64,000 bases of DNA, from positions 106,495 through 170,494 of the forward strand of contig DATMXP010000009.1 of NCBI GenBank assembly GCA_035561515.1, read 5' to 3'. Shown piece by piece: positions 44,650 to 52,909 of this stretch. Both the position numbers and the translations under genes were made by a program. This stretch comes from Terriglobales bacterium. Lineage in GTDB: Bacteria; Acidobacteriota; Terriglobia; Terriglobales; Acidobacteriaceae. A model generated the notes under the pieces. The model was not told where the DNA came from. It worked only from the letters and a program-made list of their open reading frames with translations, and ran no database searches. How positions within the stretch are numbered: position 1 is the stretch's first letter; every line of letters begins with the position of its first letter.

Positions 44650-45441
44650 CTACAGAACGCCTCGATACGACCCACCATCTACCAGGATCGTTTGGCCCGT
44701 AACGTTGGAAGCTCGTTCCGATGCGAGCCAGACAATAACGTCGGCAACTTCTTCCGGCGTGCCGACCCGCTTTAGGGACGTATCGGCTGCCCAACTTTCA
44801 AAGATTTCCGTTTCCGGGATTCCGGTGGCCTCGGACCTGGCCGAAGCAATTTCCTTCAGTCGTGCCGTGGCGGTGTATCCGGGCCCCACGCTGTTGAAGA
44901 GAATCCCGTCCTTCCCAAACTCCAGGGATAGGCTCTTCAGCAGGGCGGATACGGAAGGGCGCAATGCGTTCGAGTACACAAGGTTGGGGATTGGCTGCTT
45001 GGATGAAACTGATGTGATGGCAAGGAAGCGGCCCCAGTGTGCCTTCTGCATGTGGGGAATCACGGCTCGGGCAAAGTGCACGACGCTCAGGAAGTTGCTC
45101 TCGTACGCACGTTGCCATTCTTCCGGCGTAGTCTCTAGAAATCCACGCGACGGCGGCCCGCCGGAATTAGCGACACAAATATCGATTCGCCCGTAGCGCT
45201 CATACGTGCTCTCTACCAGTTCCGTGACCGCTTGGGCGTTGGTGAGATCGACGGCCTGCGCGAGGATATCCGTTCGATGCTGCCGATGAATCTGCGCCGC
45301 GGCGGCGACAATGCGCTCCTCGCTTCGTGAGCAGATCGTCAACTTCACGCCTTCGGCGGCAAGAGCGTACGCAACGGCATGCCCGAGTCCCTGGCTCGCA
45401 GCTGCAACAATCGCCACCCTGTCCCGCAGACCGGTTTCCAT
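44650..45441 (-). CDS. SDR-family protein with altered NAD motif and missing active-site lysine
   Basis: Rossmann-fold protein of 263 residues. The TGxxxGxG cofactor motif is replaced by AAASQGLG (13-20); the NAG motif reads ANSGG; the catalytic tyrosine (Tyr156) is present but leucine (160) replaces the lysine of YxxxK. Motifs DLTNAQ, SNFLSVVHFARAVIPHM and TGQTILVDGG are otherwise normal. This resembles a ketoacyl-reductase-like SDR subgroup with a degenerate tetrad, so reductase activity is doubtful. The ATG directly follows the mscS stop (TAGATG) with AGGAAAG upstream. Confidence 0.85.
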   Translation of the reverse strand: METGLRDRVAIVAAASQGLGHAVAYALAAEGVKLTICSRSEERIVAAAAQIHRQHRTDILAQAVDLTNAQAVTELVESTYERYGRIDICVANSGGPPSRGFLETTPEEWQRAYESNFLSVVHFARAVIPHMQKAHWGRFLAITSVSSKQPIPNLVYSNALRPSVSALLKSLSLEFGKDGILFNSVGPGYTATARLKEIASARSEATGIPETEIFESWAADTSLKRVGTPEEVADVIVWLASERASNVTGQTILVDGGSYRGVL

Positions 45442-46374
45442 CTAGGCTTTCCTGGAAGCTTCTCCCGCATCCACCACGTACATCCGGCCTGGCCCGCCGG
45501 GCTGGATATTGTTTTTCTGGAAGCAGCCTTTCACGCGCTGACGTAAGTCGCGGGTCACCTGGTACTGCTTTCCCGGACGCGTCTTCACGAGCATCAGGTA
45601 ATCGACATCGCCCCCGCTGATGCGATCGATTCCCGGCACTTCGGGGGCCGACACGAGCAAGTCGCGCAACTCCGGCGCATTCCACATCTCCTCGGCGATG
45701 TCGCGCAGCAACTTGATCACTCGCTCGCTGTCCTCGCTGTAGGCCACTGTGATGTGCAGCGCCACCTGGGTCCAGTCGCGGGTGAGATTTGAGACCATCT
45801 TGATCTCGCTGTTCGGAATTGTATGCACCGTCCCGTCGGCGTCGCGCAGGACGGTACGGCGTAGTGTCATGTCCTCGACGGTGCCTTGCGTGCCCCCGAG
45901 CTTCACCACGTCGCCGACGTCATATTGGTTCTCCAGCAGAATGAAGAAGCCGTTGATCACGTCTTTGACGAGAGTCTGTGCGCCGAACCCGATGGCTAGT
46001 CCCGCAACTCCGGCGGAAGCTATGAGTGGCTTCACGTCGATATTCAGCACGCCCAGGATCTGAATAAGAGCACTGAACGTGATCACGAAGATACCGACGC
46101 CCTTGATGACGCCTGCCAGCGTACTCAGTTGCTGCGAGCGAATTCCAGAGGGAAGTGCCTGCCGCTTGCTCAACGCGCGCATACGATGCGTGATCGTGCG
46201 CAGAAACCACAGCAGGACCAATGAAACCAGCAGGATGACCAGAATGCGCGGTATGTCGTGGCGAAGCAACTCGAGCGCGTCACTGCGCCACTGTTGCATC
46301 ACTTCCTGCAGGTTATGCCACTCTTTTGTGGGCATGAGTCCGTTCAGGTCTATCAGTACGAGGGGCCCAGACAT
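45442..46374 (-). CDS. MscS-type mechanosensitive channel
   Basis: Small-conductance mechanosensitive channel of 310 residues. Three N-terminal membrane helices end with the pore helix ASAGVAGLAIGFGAQTLVKD, followed by the beta domain (DVGDVVKLGGTQGTVEDMTLRRTVLRD, HTIPNSEI) and the alpha/beta C-terminus. It releases solutes upon hypo-osmotic shock. A TATAAT on the minus strand at 46386-46391 is only 12 bases from the ATG at 46374, so translation may be near-leaderless or begin at the next ATG (46335). The SDR gene follows without spacing. Confidence 0.9.
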   Translation of the reverse strand: MSGPLVLIDLNGLMPTKEWHNLQEVMQQWRSDALELLRHDIPRILVILLVSLVLLWFLRTITHRMRALSKRQALPSGIRSQQLSTLAGVIKGVGIFVITFSALIQILGVLNIDVKPLIASAGVAGLAIGFGAQTLVKDVINGFFILLENQYDVGDVVKLGGTQGTVEDMTLRRTVLRDADGTVHTIPNSEIKMVSNLTRDWTQVALHITVAYSEDSERVIKLLRDIAEEMWNAPELRDLLVSAPEVPGIDRISGGDVDYLMLVKTRPGKQYQVTRDLRQRVKGCFQKNNIQPGGPGRMYVVDAGEASRKA

Positions 46375-46467
46375 GCTTTCGGCGCGATTATAACAGCCGG
46401 GCTGCGGCGTAAGCGGGTTGCTCCTGAATCGTATAATCCAAACGGGTTCCTTTCATCGAGGTCAATC

Positions 46468-46866
46468 GTGCGCGCTATCTATCTGGCGATATTCCTTCTC
46501 TTCGTATCCAGCACCTTCATCCCGGCGTCGCAAAGATCACAGCCCAAAGCCGCCCATGTCGCCTCTGTTCGCTCTCCGGGTCCCCAGTTCGGACGCGACC
46601 GCAACCAGCAACAGGATGACGAGATTAAGCAGATTCGTGAACAGATGAAGAACTTGAACAAGGATCGCCAGAAGAAGTTGAAGGAAGATACCGACAAGCT
46701 TCTCGAACTGGCGACACAGCTCAAGGAATACGTCGACAAAACGAATGAAGACATCCTTTCACTCGACGTGATCAAGAAGGCAGAGGAGATCGAGAAACTG
46801 GCTAAGTCCGTCAAAGACAAGATGAAAACGTCATACAACATGCCCAAGCCGGTCCAACGGCCGTAG
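46468..46866 (+). CDS. Small exported coiled-coil protein
   Basis: 132 residues. An N-terminal hydrophobic segment (about 3-19, signal peptide or anchor) leads into a long charged helix (about 50-120) with heptad patterning rich in Lys, Asp and Glu. Function unknown. The start is GTG at 46468 with GAGGT six bases upstream and a TATAAT at 46431-46436. It runs divergently from mscS. Confidence 0.72.
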   Translation: MRAIYLAIFLLFVSSTFIPASQRSQPKAAHVASVRSPGPQFGRDRNQQQDDEIKQIREQMKNLNKDRQKKLKEDTDKLLELATQLKEYVDKTNEDILSLDVIKKAEEIEKLAKSVKDKMKTSYNMPKPVQRP

Positions 46867-46943
46867 TCGTTGTTGCCGGGCTTCGGAAGGCAGGGGCATG
46901 GCGACCTTAATGGCCTTTCTCTCCGCGGCATGTAAACAATTGG

Positions 46944-46961
46944 TTGTGATACAAGTCACTG
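46944..46961. promoter_or_regulatory. CRP/FNR-type operator before the outer-membrane protein gene
   Basis: TGTGA-N6-TCACT at 46945-46960, one base away from the symmetric CRP consensus, about 55 bases upstream of the ATG at 47015. The position suits activation or repression of that gene. The same element could serve CRP or FNR-like dimers. Confidence 0.5.
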
Positions 46962-47014
46962 TACAGAAGCAATCGTACGGGCAAAATGAACTGAAATTGA
47001 AAGTCATTTTCAAC

Positions 47015-47884
47015 ATGGCACCCGGCATAGTGAAATCCCTTCCCGTCCTTATTCTTGCCATGGCGCTCGTGGCCGGCACAGCCTCTGCCCAGACCGCGTC
47101 TCCCCCACCATCCAGCGACACCCAGAAAGTCTCTGCCATTGAAGACAACAGCTTTCTGATCGAGGAAGCCTTCAATCAGGAACGTAACGTAATCCAGCAC
47201 ATCAGCACGTTTACTCGCGACTGGGACTCGAACACCTGGGCCTACTCCTTCACCCAGGAGTGGCCGTTCCCCGGAAGCCCCAAGCACCAGTTGAGCTATA
47301 CCCTCGTCGCGTCGCACTCTGCCGACCATCCCGGCAGCGGCGGCGGTCTAGGCGATGTCGCCCTCAACTATCGTTACCAACTCGTGGGTGGTGGCGGACA
47401 GCGGTTCTCGTTCAGCCCGCGGTTCAGCCTGTTGCTGCCCACCGGCAACGCAATTTACGGCCGCGGTTCCGGAGGCATCGGCTACCAGGGGAATCTCCCA
47501 TTCAGCATTTACCTCAATCGAAAGTTCATTACGCATATCAACGCCGGAACCACCATCATCCCCCATGCGAAGAACGAACTTGGAGACCGCGCTACCATCA
47601 CCGGATGGAATCTTGGCCAAAGTCTGATCTGGCTCGCGCGCCCGAATTTCAACGTGATGATGGAAACAGCCTGGTACGGTTACGAGTCGGTGGTGGGGAA
47701 GAGCCAGACACAGCGCGGACACGATCTGCTTCTCTCGCCGGGCATTCGCTGGGCGCACAATTTGAAGAGTGGATTACAGATTGTTCCCGGCGTCGCCGTG
47801 CCGATCGGTGTGGGACCGAGTTCGGGGCAAAAAGGCGTCATCCTCTACTTGAGCTTTGAGCACGCCATCGGCCCTACCGACTAA
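47015..47884 (+). CDS. Putative outer-membrane beta-barrel transporter
   Basis: 289-residue exported protein. Signal peptide 1-25 (ending TASAQT). Afterwards come alternating hydrophobic/polar beta strands rich in aromatic residues (TWAYSFTQEWPF, LSYTLVASH, FSFSPRFSLLLPTG), as in the MetA-pathway-of-phenol-degradation or OmpW-like transporter families. The exact substrate is unknown. The ATG at 47015 begins the signal peptide; the frame opens at 46898. A CRP/FNR-like site lies upstream. It converges with murB with a six-base gap and no visible terminator. Confidence 0.75.
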   Translation: MAPGIVKSLPVLILAMALVAGTASAQTASPPPSSDTQKVSAIEDNSFLIEEAFNQERNVIQHISTFTRDWDSNTWAYSFTQEWPFPGSPKHQLSYTLVASHSADHPGSGGGLGDVALNYRYQLVGGGGQRFSFSPRFSLLLPTGNAIYGRGSGGIGYQGNLPFSIYLNRKFITHINAGTTIIPHAKNELGDRATITGWNLGQSLIWLARPNFNVMMETAWYGYESVVGKSQTQRGHDLLLSPGIRWAHNLKSGLQIVPGVAVPIGVGPSSGQKGVILYLSFEHAIGPTD

Positions 47885-47890
47885 AAGTAA

Positions 47891-48931
47891 TCAAAGAAAT
47901 ACCGGCTCGGGTTTCAACTCGATCCCAAACTGGCCGGCGACAGCGCTTTGGATCTCATTCTTGAGAGCAATGATGTCGCTGGCCTTTGCGCCTCCGCGGT
48001 TCACGATCGCCAGCGAGTGCTTCCGGGAGATGCCTGCCGGACCACGTGTGTAGCCCTTCGCGAAGCCAGACTGTTCCACCAGCCACGCGGCAGGAATCTT
48101 CACCATGCCGTCACCGCCAGGGAAACTCGGCACTGTAATTCCACGCTTTTCAGCGATGCCCTGGACATCAGCGAACTTCTCGTTACTGACGATGGGATTC
48201 TTGAAGAACGACCCCGCGCTCCGGCAGTCGTCATCGCCTTCCACGATCAGCATCCCCTTGCGGTGGCGAATTTCGCGAACGGCTTTACGAACTTCAGCAA
48301 GTGAAGGCTTGCCCGATCCTCCGGCGAAATAGCTCTGCAAATCGCGATAAGCGATCTTCGGCTCACCTCCGGGGATCAGCGCGAATCGAACTCCGAGAAT
48401 GATGAAGCGTCCTTTTTCCGTCGTGTTGAAGATGCTCGTGCGATAGCTGAATCCGCACTGTTCGGGCGTAAGCTCTCGGACAAGACCTGTCGTCAAATCG
48501 AGGGCATAAACCTGCTCGACAGTATCGGCGACTTCCTGGCCGTATGCTCCCACATTCTGAACCGGGGTTGCCCCCACGGTGCCAGGGATGCCGCTCAAGC
48601 ACTCGAGGCCGGAGCAGTTGTCCTCCACCGTCTGCGCCACGAAGGTATCCCAATCTTCGCCGGCTCCCACCTGGAACAGGCGACGTTCGCGGTCGCCGCT
48701 TATGTCTGTGCCTCGAATCCCAATCTTGAGAACCACTCCCGGGTAGCCATCGTCCGACACAACAAGATTGCTTCCGCCCCCAAGCACAAACAGCGTCAGA
48801 TTCTTCGATCGTGCGAAGTCCACTGCGTTGCGAACATCGGATTCAGAGAGTGCTTCGGCTAGGTATTTCGCCGGACCTCCAACGCCGAAAGTTGTATACG
48901 GTGCTAAGGGGACGTTTTCCTGTAGCTTCAT
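47891..48931 (-). CDS. murB: UDP-N-acetylenolpyruvoylglucosamine reductase
   Basis: FAD enzyme reducing enolpyruvyl-UDP-GlcNAc to UDP-MurNAc in peptidoglycan precursor synthesis. 346 residues; FAD motifs TTFGVGGPA and VLGGGSNLVVSD, GIPGTVGATPVQNVGAYG, and the catalytic serine region CRSAGSFFKNP. Length and the tyrosine-loop region match type I MurB as in Escherichia coli. The ATG at 48931 is supported by homology at the first residues. Other mur genes are absent from the window. Confidence 0.95.
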   Translation of the reverse strand: MKLQENVPLAPYTTFGVGGPAKYLAEALSESDVRNAVDFARSKNLTLFVLGGGSNLVVSDDGYPGVVLKIGIRGTDISGDRERRLFQVGAGEDWDTFVAQTVEDNCSGLECLSGIPGTVGATPVQNVGAYGQEVADTVEQVYALDLTTGLVRELTPEQCGFSYRTSIFNTTEKGRFIILGVRFALIPGGEPKIAYRDLQSYFAGGSGKPSLAEVRKAVREIRHRKGMLIVEGDDDCRSAGSFFKNPIVSNEKFADVQGIAEKRGITVPSFPGGDGMVKIPAAWLVEQSGFAKGYTRGPAGISRKHSLAIVNRGGAKASDIIALKNEIQSAVAGQFGIELKPEPVFL

Positions 48932-49037
48932 CTCGCATCACTATACATCTTCAATACTGGCCATCCATGTTGCGAATCCCGAGTAAAATAGTGTTTAATT
49001 CGACCGGCAAACAAATAGAAGAGAATTGAGGGGTCAT

Positions 49038-49463
49038 ATGTATCCGGAAATCATGGTTATTCCAATGCGTGAGGAGTTGACTCGTATTGGAGTTCAGGAA
49101 CTGCGGAATGCCGCTGATGTGGAACAGTTCATCAAGCGTCCCGGTGTCAGCTTGGTGGTGGTGAATTCAGTGTGCGGATGTGCCGCAGGACGTATGCGTC
49201 CGGCCGTGCGCATGGCCCTCGAGAGCACTGTGAAACCGGAGAACATCGGTACCGTTTTCGCCGGACAAGACCGCGACGCTACCGAAGCCGCAAGATCTCA
49301 TTTCGGTGCATACCCGCCGACATCTCCTTCCATTGTCGTGATGCAGGACGGCAAGGTCCTCCACATGATGCAACGCAGCGACATCGAGCATCGCGACGCG
49401 CACGACATCGCAAACGAACTCACCAGGGTATTCGAAAAATTCTGCGGAGTTGCAAGCCGTTAG
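49038..49463 (+). CDS. Bacilliredoxin (BrxA/BrxB, YphP/YqiW family)
   Basis: Thiol-disulfide exchange protein of 141 residues that removes bacillithiol or similar thiols from oxidised proteins. The family CGC motif is at Cys46-Cys48 in NSVCGCAAG; the N-terminus PEIMVIPMREELT and the C-terminal TRVFEKFC are typical. GAGGGG lies five bases before the ATG at 49038; a TTG at 49026 begins the open frame. Acidobacteria are expected to use bacillithiol-like thiols, which fits. A terminator follows. Confidence 0.92.
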   Translation: MYPEIMVIPMREELTRIGVQELRNAADVEQFIKRPGVSLVVVNSVCGCAAGRMRPAVRMALESTVKPENIGTVFAGQDRDATEAARSHFGAYPPTSPSIVVMQDGKVLHMMQRSDIEHRDAHDIANELTRVFEKFCGVASR

Positions 49464-49481
49464 GCGCGGAATAGGTTCTCG

Positions 49482-49504
49482 GAGCCCGGAGTCGTTCCGG
49501 GCTC
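49482..49504. terminator. Terminator between the bacilliredoxin gene and queF
   Basis: Nine-base-pair stem GAGCCCGGA / TCCGGGCTC with a five-base loop, then TTTGCTTT, located 18 bases after the bacilliredoxin stop and 6 before the convergent queF stop. Confidence 0.8.
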
Positions 49505-49510
49505 TTTGCT

Positions 49511-49918
49511 TTAGCGGCGTTTCTTGCGCGGCCAGTGCGCTTCTACGACTGTGCCCATACCTCCGCGTGGTCGGAAATCTCCAACCACCGTGCACCACAC
49601 CGGTTTGCACGCCTTCACCACGTCTTCGAGGATGCGATTCGTCGCATTTTCCTGGAAGATTCCGATGTTGCGGTACGCCAGCATGTATTCCTTCAGCGAC
49701 TTCATCTCCAGCAACAGTTTGTCTGGCATGTACGTGATCGTGATGGTGCCGAAGTCAGGCAGCCCCGTTTTCGGGCAAACCGACGTGAATTCCGGGTTAT
49801 CCAACGTCACTTCGTAGCTTGGATAATGGTTGGGAAAAGTTTCAATCGAGGGCAGGGGCGCCTTCAGGCCCGACCTTGCGTGTTCTTCGGTATATGCTGC
49901 TGGTTTTTTGGGAGGCAT
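49511..49918 (-). CDS. queF: NADPH-dependent 7-cyano-7-deazaguanine reductase
   Basis: Reduces preQ0 to preQ1 in queuosine synthesis. 135 residues, the short type-I (unimodular) form. The catalytic cysteine is Cys48 in SVCPKTGLPDFG, with the QueF motif LLEMKSLKEYMLAYRN and GIFQENATNRI. The start at 49918 fits the family; the open frame extends to 50002 without support. RibD, on the other side of a short divergent gap, is a separate pathway. Confidence 0.95.
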   Translation of the reverse strand: MPPKKPAAYTEEHARSGLKAPLPSIETFPNHYPSYEVTLDNPEFTSVCPKTGLPDFGTITITYMPDKLLLEMKSLKEYMLAYRNIGIFQENATNRILEDVVKACKPVWCTVVGDFRPRGGMGTVVEAHWPRKKRR

Positions 49919-50006
49919 TACGGCTCTATTGTAATAGCCCGAGCTTTCGGCAATTGTGACATTCCTCTCTAGCCCGATGCGCACTGCCTTTGCGACAATC
50001 AAATAA

Positions 50007-51170
50007 GTGCCTTCTAACCCTCAAGACGAACGATTCATGCGTGAGGCGCTTGACCTTGCCCGGCAGGGAATTGCACTGGCATCGCCGAATCCCTGCGTTG
50101 GAGCCGTTATCGTGGATGGCTCAGGTGCCGTCGTCGGCCGTGGCTTTCACACGTACGACGGACTGAAGCATGCTGAGGTGCTCGCGATGGAAGAAGCGGG
50201 CCCGAAGGCGAACGGGGCTACGCTCTATTTGAACCTCGAGCCTTGTTCTCACCAGGGACGCACCGGCCCCTGTGCGGATGCGGTCATCGCTGCCGGAATC
50301 AAGCGTGTAGTCACCGCGATCCAGGATCCCAATCCGGCAGTAAGCGGCAATGGATTTGCGAAGTTGCGCACGGCGGGAATCGAAGTGAACGTCGGCTTGC
50401 TCGAAGAGGAAGCGCGATATCTGAATGAGGGTTTCGCAAAATTTGTGCGCACGAAACTTCCTCTCATTACCCTCAAGTCGGGGATGACGCTCGACGGTAA
50501 GATCGCTCCTCCGCCAGGAGAATCGGAAACACCAACTGCCCTCGGAGCGGCCGTAACCACTAGCGGTTGGATCACCAGTGAAGAGGCACGCGCACACGTT
50601 CAGGTTTTGCGCCACCAGGTGGATGCCATCCTAGTGGGTGTCGGCACCGTCATCGCCGATGATCCATTGCTCACCGACCGTACCAGTCTTCCGCGCCGCC
50701 GAAGATTGCTGAGAGTCGTGCTGGATTCTCGCTTGCGCCTGCCGCTGGAATCGCGCCTCGTGGTGACCGCCCGCGAGGACGTACTCGTTTTCTGCTCATT
50801 TGCGGAAGAGAAACGCAAGGCCGAGTTGGAGAAACGCGGAGTGCAGGTGGTACAAGTACCCATGGCGAGAGAGGCCGGGCATCCCGATTTCGCGGAAGTT
50901 ATGCGGCATCTCGGCGAACAGCAGATCACCAGCGTTCTCGTGGAAGGCGGCGCAAACGTGAATTGGGTGGCGCTCGCATCCGGCTTGGTCGATAAAATAT
51001 TTTTGTACTACGCGCCGAAAATTCTTGGCGGTACCGGATCCATATCATTCGCCGGTGGGCGCGGCTTCCGTAACATCACCGATGCCGCCCAGGTCAGGCG
51101 AGTGCGTCTGCATCGCTTCGGCGAAGATTTCGCCGTCGAAGGTTATTTGAAAGATCCTTATACGGAGTAA
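50007..51170 (+). CDS. ribD: Bifunctional riboflavin deaminase-reductase
   Basis: Converts the pyrimidine intermediate of riboflavin synthesis in two steps. 387 residues: N-terminal deaminase with zinc ligands His55 (KHAEV, with Glu57), Cys80 and Cys89 (LEPCSHQGRTGPCADA); C-terminal reductase (about 155-380) with TLKSGMTLDGKIA, AILVGVGTVIADDPLLTDR and VLVEGGANVN. The start is GTG at 50007. ribE follows after six bases, so both are co-transcribed. The leader is too short for an FMN riboswitch. Confidence 0.95.
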   Translation: MPSNPQDERFMREALDLARQGIALASPNPCVGAVIVDGSGAVVGRGFHTYDGLKHAEVLAMEEAGPKANGATLYLNLEPCSHQGRTGPCADAVIAAGIKRVVTAIQDPNPAVSGNGFAKLRTAGIEVNVGLLEEEARYLNEGFAKFVRTKLPLITLKSGMTLDGKIAPPPGESETPTALGAAVTTSGWITSEEARAHVQVLRHQVDAILVGVGTVIADDPLLTDRTSLPRRRRLLRVVLDSRLRLPLESRLVVTAREDVLVFCSFAEEKRKAELEKRGVQVVQVPMAREAGHPDFAEVMRHLGEQQITSVLVEGGANVNWVALASGLVDKIFLYYAPKILGGTGSISFAGGRGFRNITDAAQVRRVRLHRFGEDFAVEGYLKDPYTE

Positions 51171-51176
51171 GCAATC

Positions 51177-51824
51177 ATGTTCACCGGAATCGTGGAAGAA
51201 ACAGGCAAAGTCACAAAGATAGAACCGACGGGCGGAACCCGCAGGCTGACGGTCACGTCCAAGCAGTTGTCGAAAGAACTAAAACTCGGAGATAGCATCG
51301 CTGTCAGTGGCGTCTGCCTCACGGCAGTCCGGATCAATCCGGGAGTTTCGTTCGGGGCTGATTTGGCAGATGAAACCTGGGTGCGCACGTCCTTTTCTCG
51401 CATCTCCGAAGGGGCCGAGGTGAATCTCGAACTTCCCATGAAAGCTGACGGTCGTTTCGGCGGTCACGTTGTTCAGGGTCATGTAGACGGCACCGGCAAG
51501 TTCATGGGGCTGGAGCCAATTGCGGGCGCCCAGGATTACTGGATGCACATCGAGATTCCCGCTGAGATGATGAAGTACGTCGTCTACAAGGGCTCAATCG
51601 CGGTCGAGGGAATCAGCTTGACCGTGGCGAAGATCGAAGGCCAGCATCTGACCATCGCGATCATTCCGCACACGACCGAAGCGACAAACTTGAAGTCGCT
51701 GAAGCCCGGCGACCCAGTCAACCTTGAAACCGACATCATCGCAAAGTACGTAGAGAAGATGATGGGCGGTGAGCGCGTCCAGGGCGCAATGGATCTGGAT
51801 CGGCTCGTCAGCCAGGGATTCTAG
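51177..51824 (+). CDS. ribE: Riboflavin synthase, alpha subunit
   Basis: Dismutates two lumazines to riboflavin. 215 residues with two lumazine-binding repeats; each begins with the family motif: MFTGIVEETGKV at 1-12 and GHVVQGHVDGTGK at about 98-110. The second half contains ISLTVAKIEG. Coupled to ribD by a six-base gap. ribA/B and ribH are not in view. A terminator follows between it and the convergent PPOX gene. Confidence 0.95.
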   Translation: MFTGIVEETGKVTKIEPTGGTRRLTVTSKQLSKELKLGDSIAVSGVCLTAVRINPGVSFGADLADETWVRTSFSRISEGAEVNLELPMKADGRFGGHVVQGHVDGTGKFMGLEPIAGAQDYWMHIEIPAEMMKYVVYKGSIAVEGISLTVAKIEGQHLTIAIIPHTTEATNLKSLKPGDPVNLETDIIAKYVEKMMGGERVQGAMDLDRLVSQGF

Positions 51825-51832
51825 TAACCCGC

Positions 51833-51865
51833 AAACTGGAGCTGATATCACCTCGGCTCCAGTTT
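51833..51865. terminator. Bidirectional terminator between ribE and the PPOX gene
   Basis: Ten-base-pair perfect stem AAACTGGAGC / GCTCCAGTTT with a 13-base loop, 8 bases from each neighbouring stop. Confidence 0.78.
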
Positions 51866-51872
51866 CACAAAC

Positions 51873-52277
51873 TCATCCCCATCCGTGGACTTTTTCGGGC
51901 TTCACGATGTAGGTGACTCGGACTTCGTCCGGCGGGCCCGGATACACATCTTTACCCAGGTACTTCTTCGACAGTTTGTTGATCTGTTCGCGCGCGCCTT
52001 CCTGCGTGATGTCCGTGACTCGTCCTCGAATCTCAACATACCGGTAAGAATTCTCTGGATCCATGATGGAAAGCGTTACGCGCGGGTCTCGCCGGATATT
52101 CAGGTCTTTCTGTCGTCCACGCGCGGAGTTAATGATGATGTTCTTGCCATCGAAGTCGAACCACACTGGTGTCACCTGTGGACGCCCATCGGGCATGATC
52201 GTCGCCAGATGAGCGAATGCCACCTTGTTTAAGAGGAGATCCGCGTACTTCTCAGGAATCGAAACGGCTTCAGCCAT
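51873..52277 (-). CDS. PPOX-class flavin/F420-dependent oxidoreductase
   Basis: Split-barrel protein of 134 residues from the pyridoxamine-oxidase-like fold. Characteristic motifs are FAHLATIMPDGRPQVTPVWF, GRQKDLNIRRDPRVTLS and YVEIRGRVTDI. Members bind FMN, heme or F420; which one applies here cannot be told. The start ATG at 52277 has GAGGC nearby upstream. It follows the GerMN gene by 56 bases on the same strand, so it may be the last gene of the amidase operon. Confidence 0.87.
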   Translation of the reverse strand: MAEAVSIPEKYADLLLNKVAFAHLATIMPDGRPQVTPVWFDFDGKNIIINSARGRQKDLNIRRDPRVTLSIMDPENSYRYVEIRGRVTDITQEGAREQINKLSKKYLGKDVYPGPPDEVRVTYIVKPEKVHGWG

Positions 52278-52333
52278 CGAGCCTCCTTCCGTCCGCTGAA
52301 CTTAAAGATGCGTCCGATTGCAAAACGTTTCGC

Positions 52334-52909
52334 TCACTCTGTCTGCCATTGCAGATCGGTGCTGTAGAAATTGGTCAAGTCCGCGTGCCCCGCCAGCGTC
52401 TCTCGCTCGTGACCGTCCACGATCAATTTCAGCTCGGAGATTCCAGGGACATTCGCCGCCAGCGTCTTCGCTATGGAAGCCATCGTTAGTTCCTCGACGA
52501 GCACACCACTCCGGTGCTGATCTGCAAAAATCCCATTCACGTCCACGATGGCCCGCTTGCCTTCGATCAGGAATACTTCCGTGACATCCGCCCCGGCGCC
52601 GATCTGATGTGCTGAATTCTTGTCCTGCCAGGCGGAGATGAGCAACCGCAGAACTTCGCGAGCGCGGGCAGTCTTTTCGGACGGCAGGTTCGCGTTCACT
52701 TCGCGCTGCAAAAGAATTCCGCGTGCGTCGTCAGGTGTGAACAGGACTACTTTTTCCGCTGTCCCGGCGACAGGAGGCGCAACCGGCCTCGCGTCGGCCT
52801 TCTGCTGAAGTTCCAACGCTTCCCGGCGGAGGTGATATCCGTAAACGCCCATAGCCACCACGGCCACCAGCAGCAGCGCAATCGTGATCAACAAGTTGCG
52901 GGGCATCAT
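52334..52909 (-). CDS. Membrane-anchored GerMN-domain protein
   Basis: 191 residues. An N-terminal membrane anchor (about 4-24, LLITIALLLVAVVAMGVYGYH) is followed by a short linker and a GerMN domain (about 55-185: VVLFTPDDARGILLQ, VTEVFLIEGKRAIVDVN, LKLIVDG). GerMN proteins often accompany peptidoglycan amidases, as here. The ATG at 52909 overlaps the amidase stop codon by four bases (ATGATG), so the two are coupled. The frame extends further upstream inside the amidase but without a supported start. Confidence 0.88.
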   Translation of the reverse strand: MMPRNLLITIALLLVAVVAMGVYGYHLRREALELQQKADARPVAPPVAGTAEKVVLFTPDDARGILLQREVNANLPSEKTARAREVLRLLISAWQDKNSAHQIGAGADVTEVFLIEGKRAIVDVNGIFADQHRSGVLVEELTMASIAKTLAANVPGISELKLIVDGHERETLAGHADLTNFYSTDLQWQTE

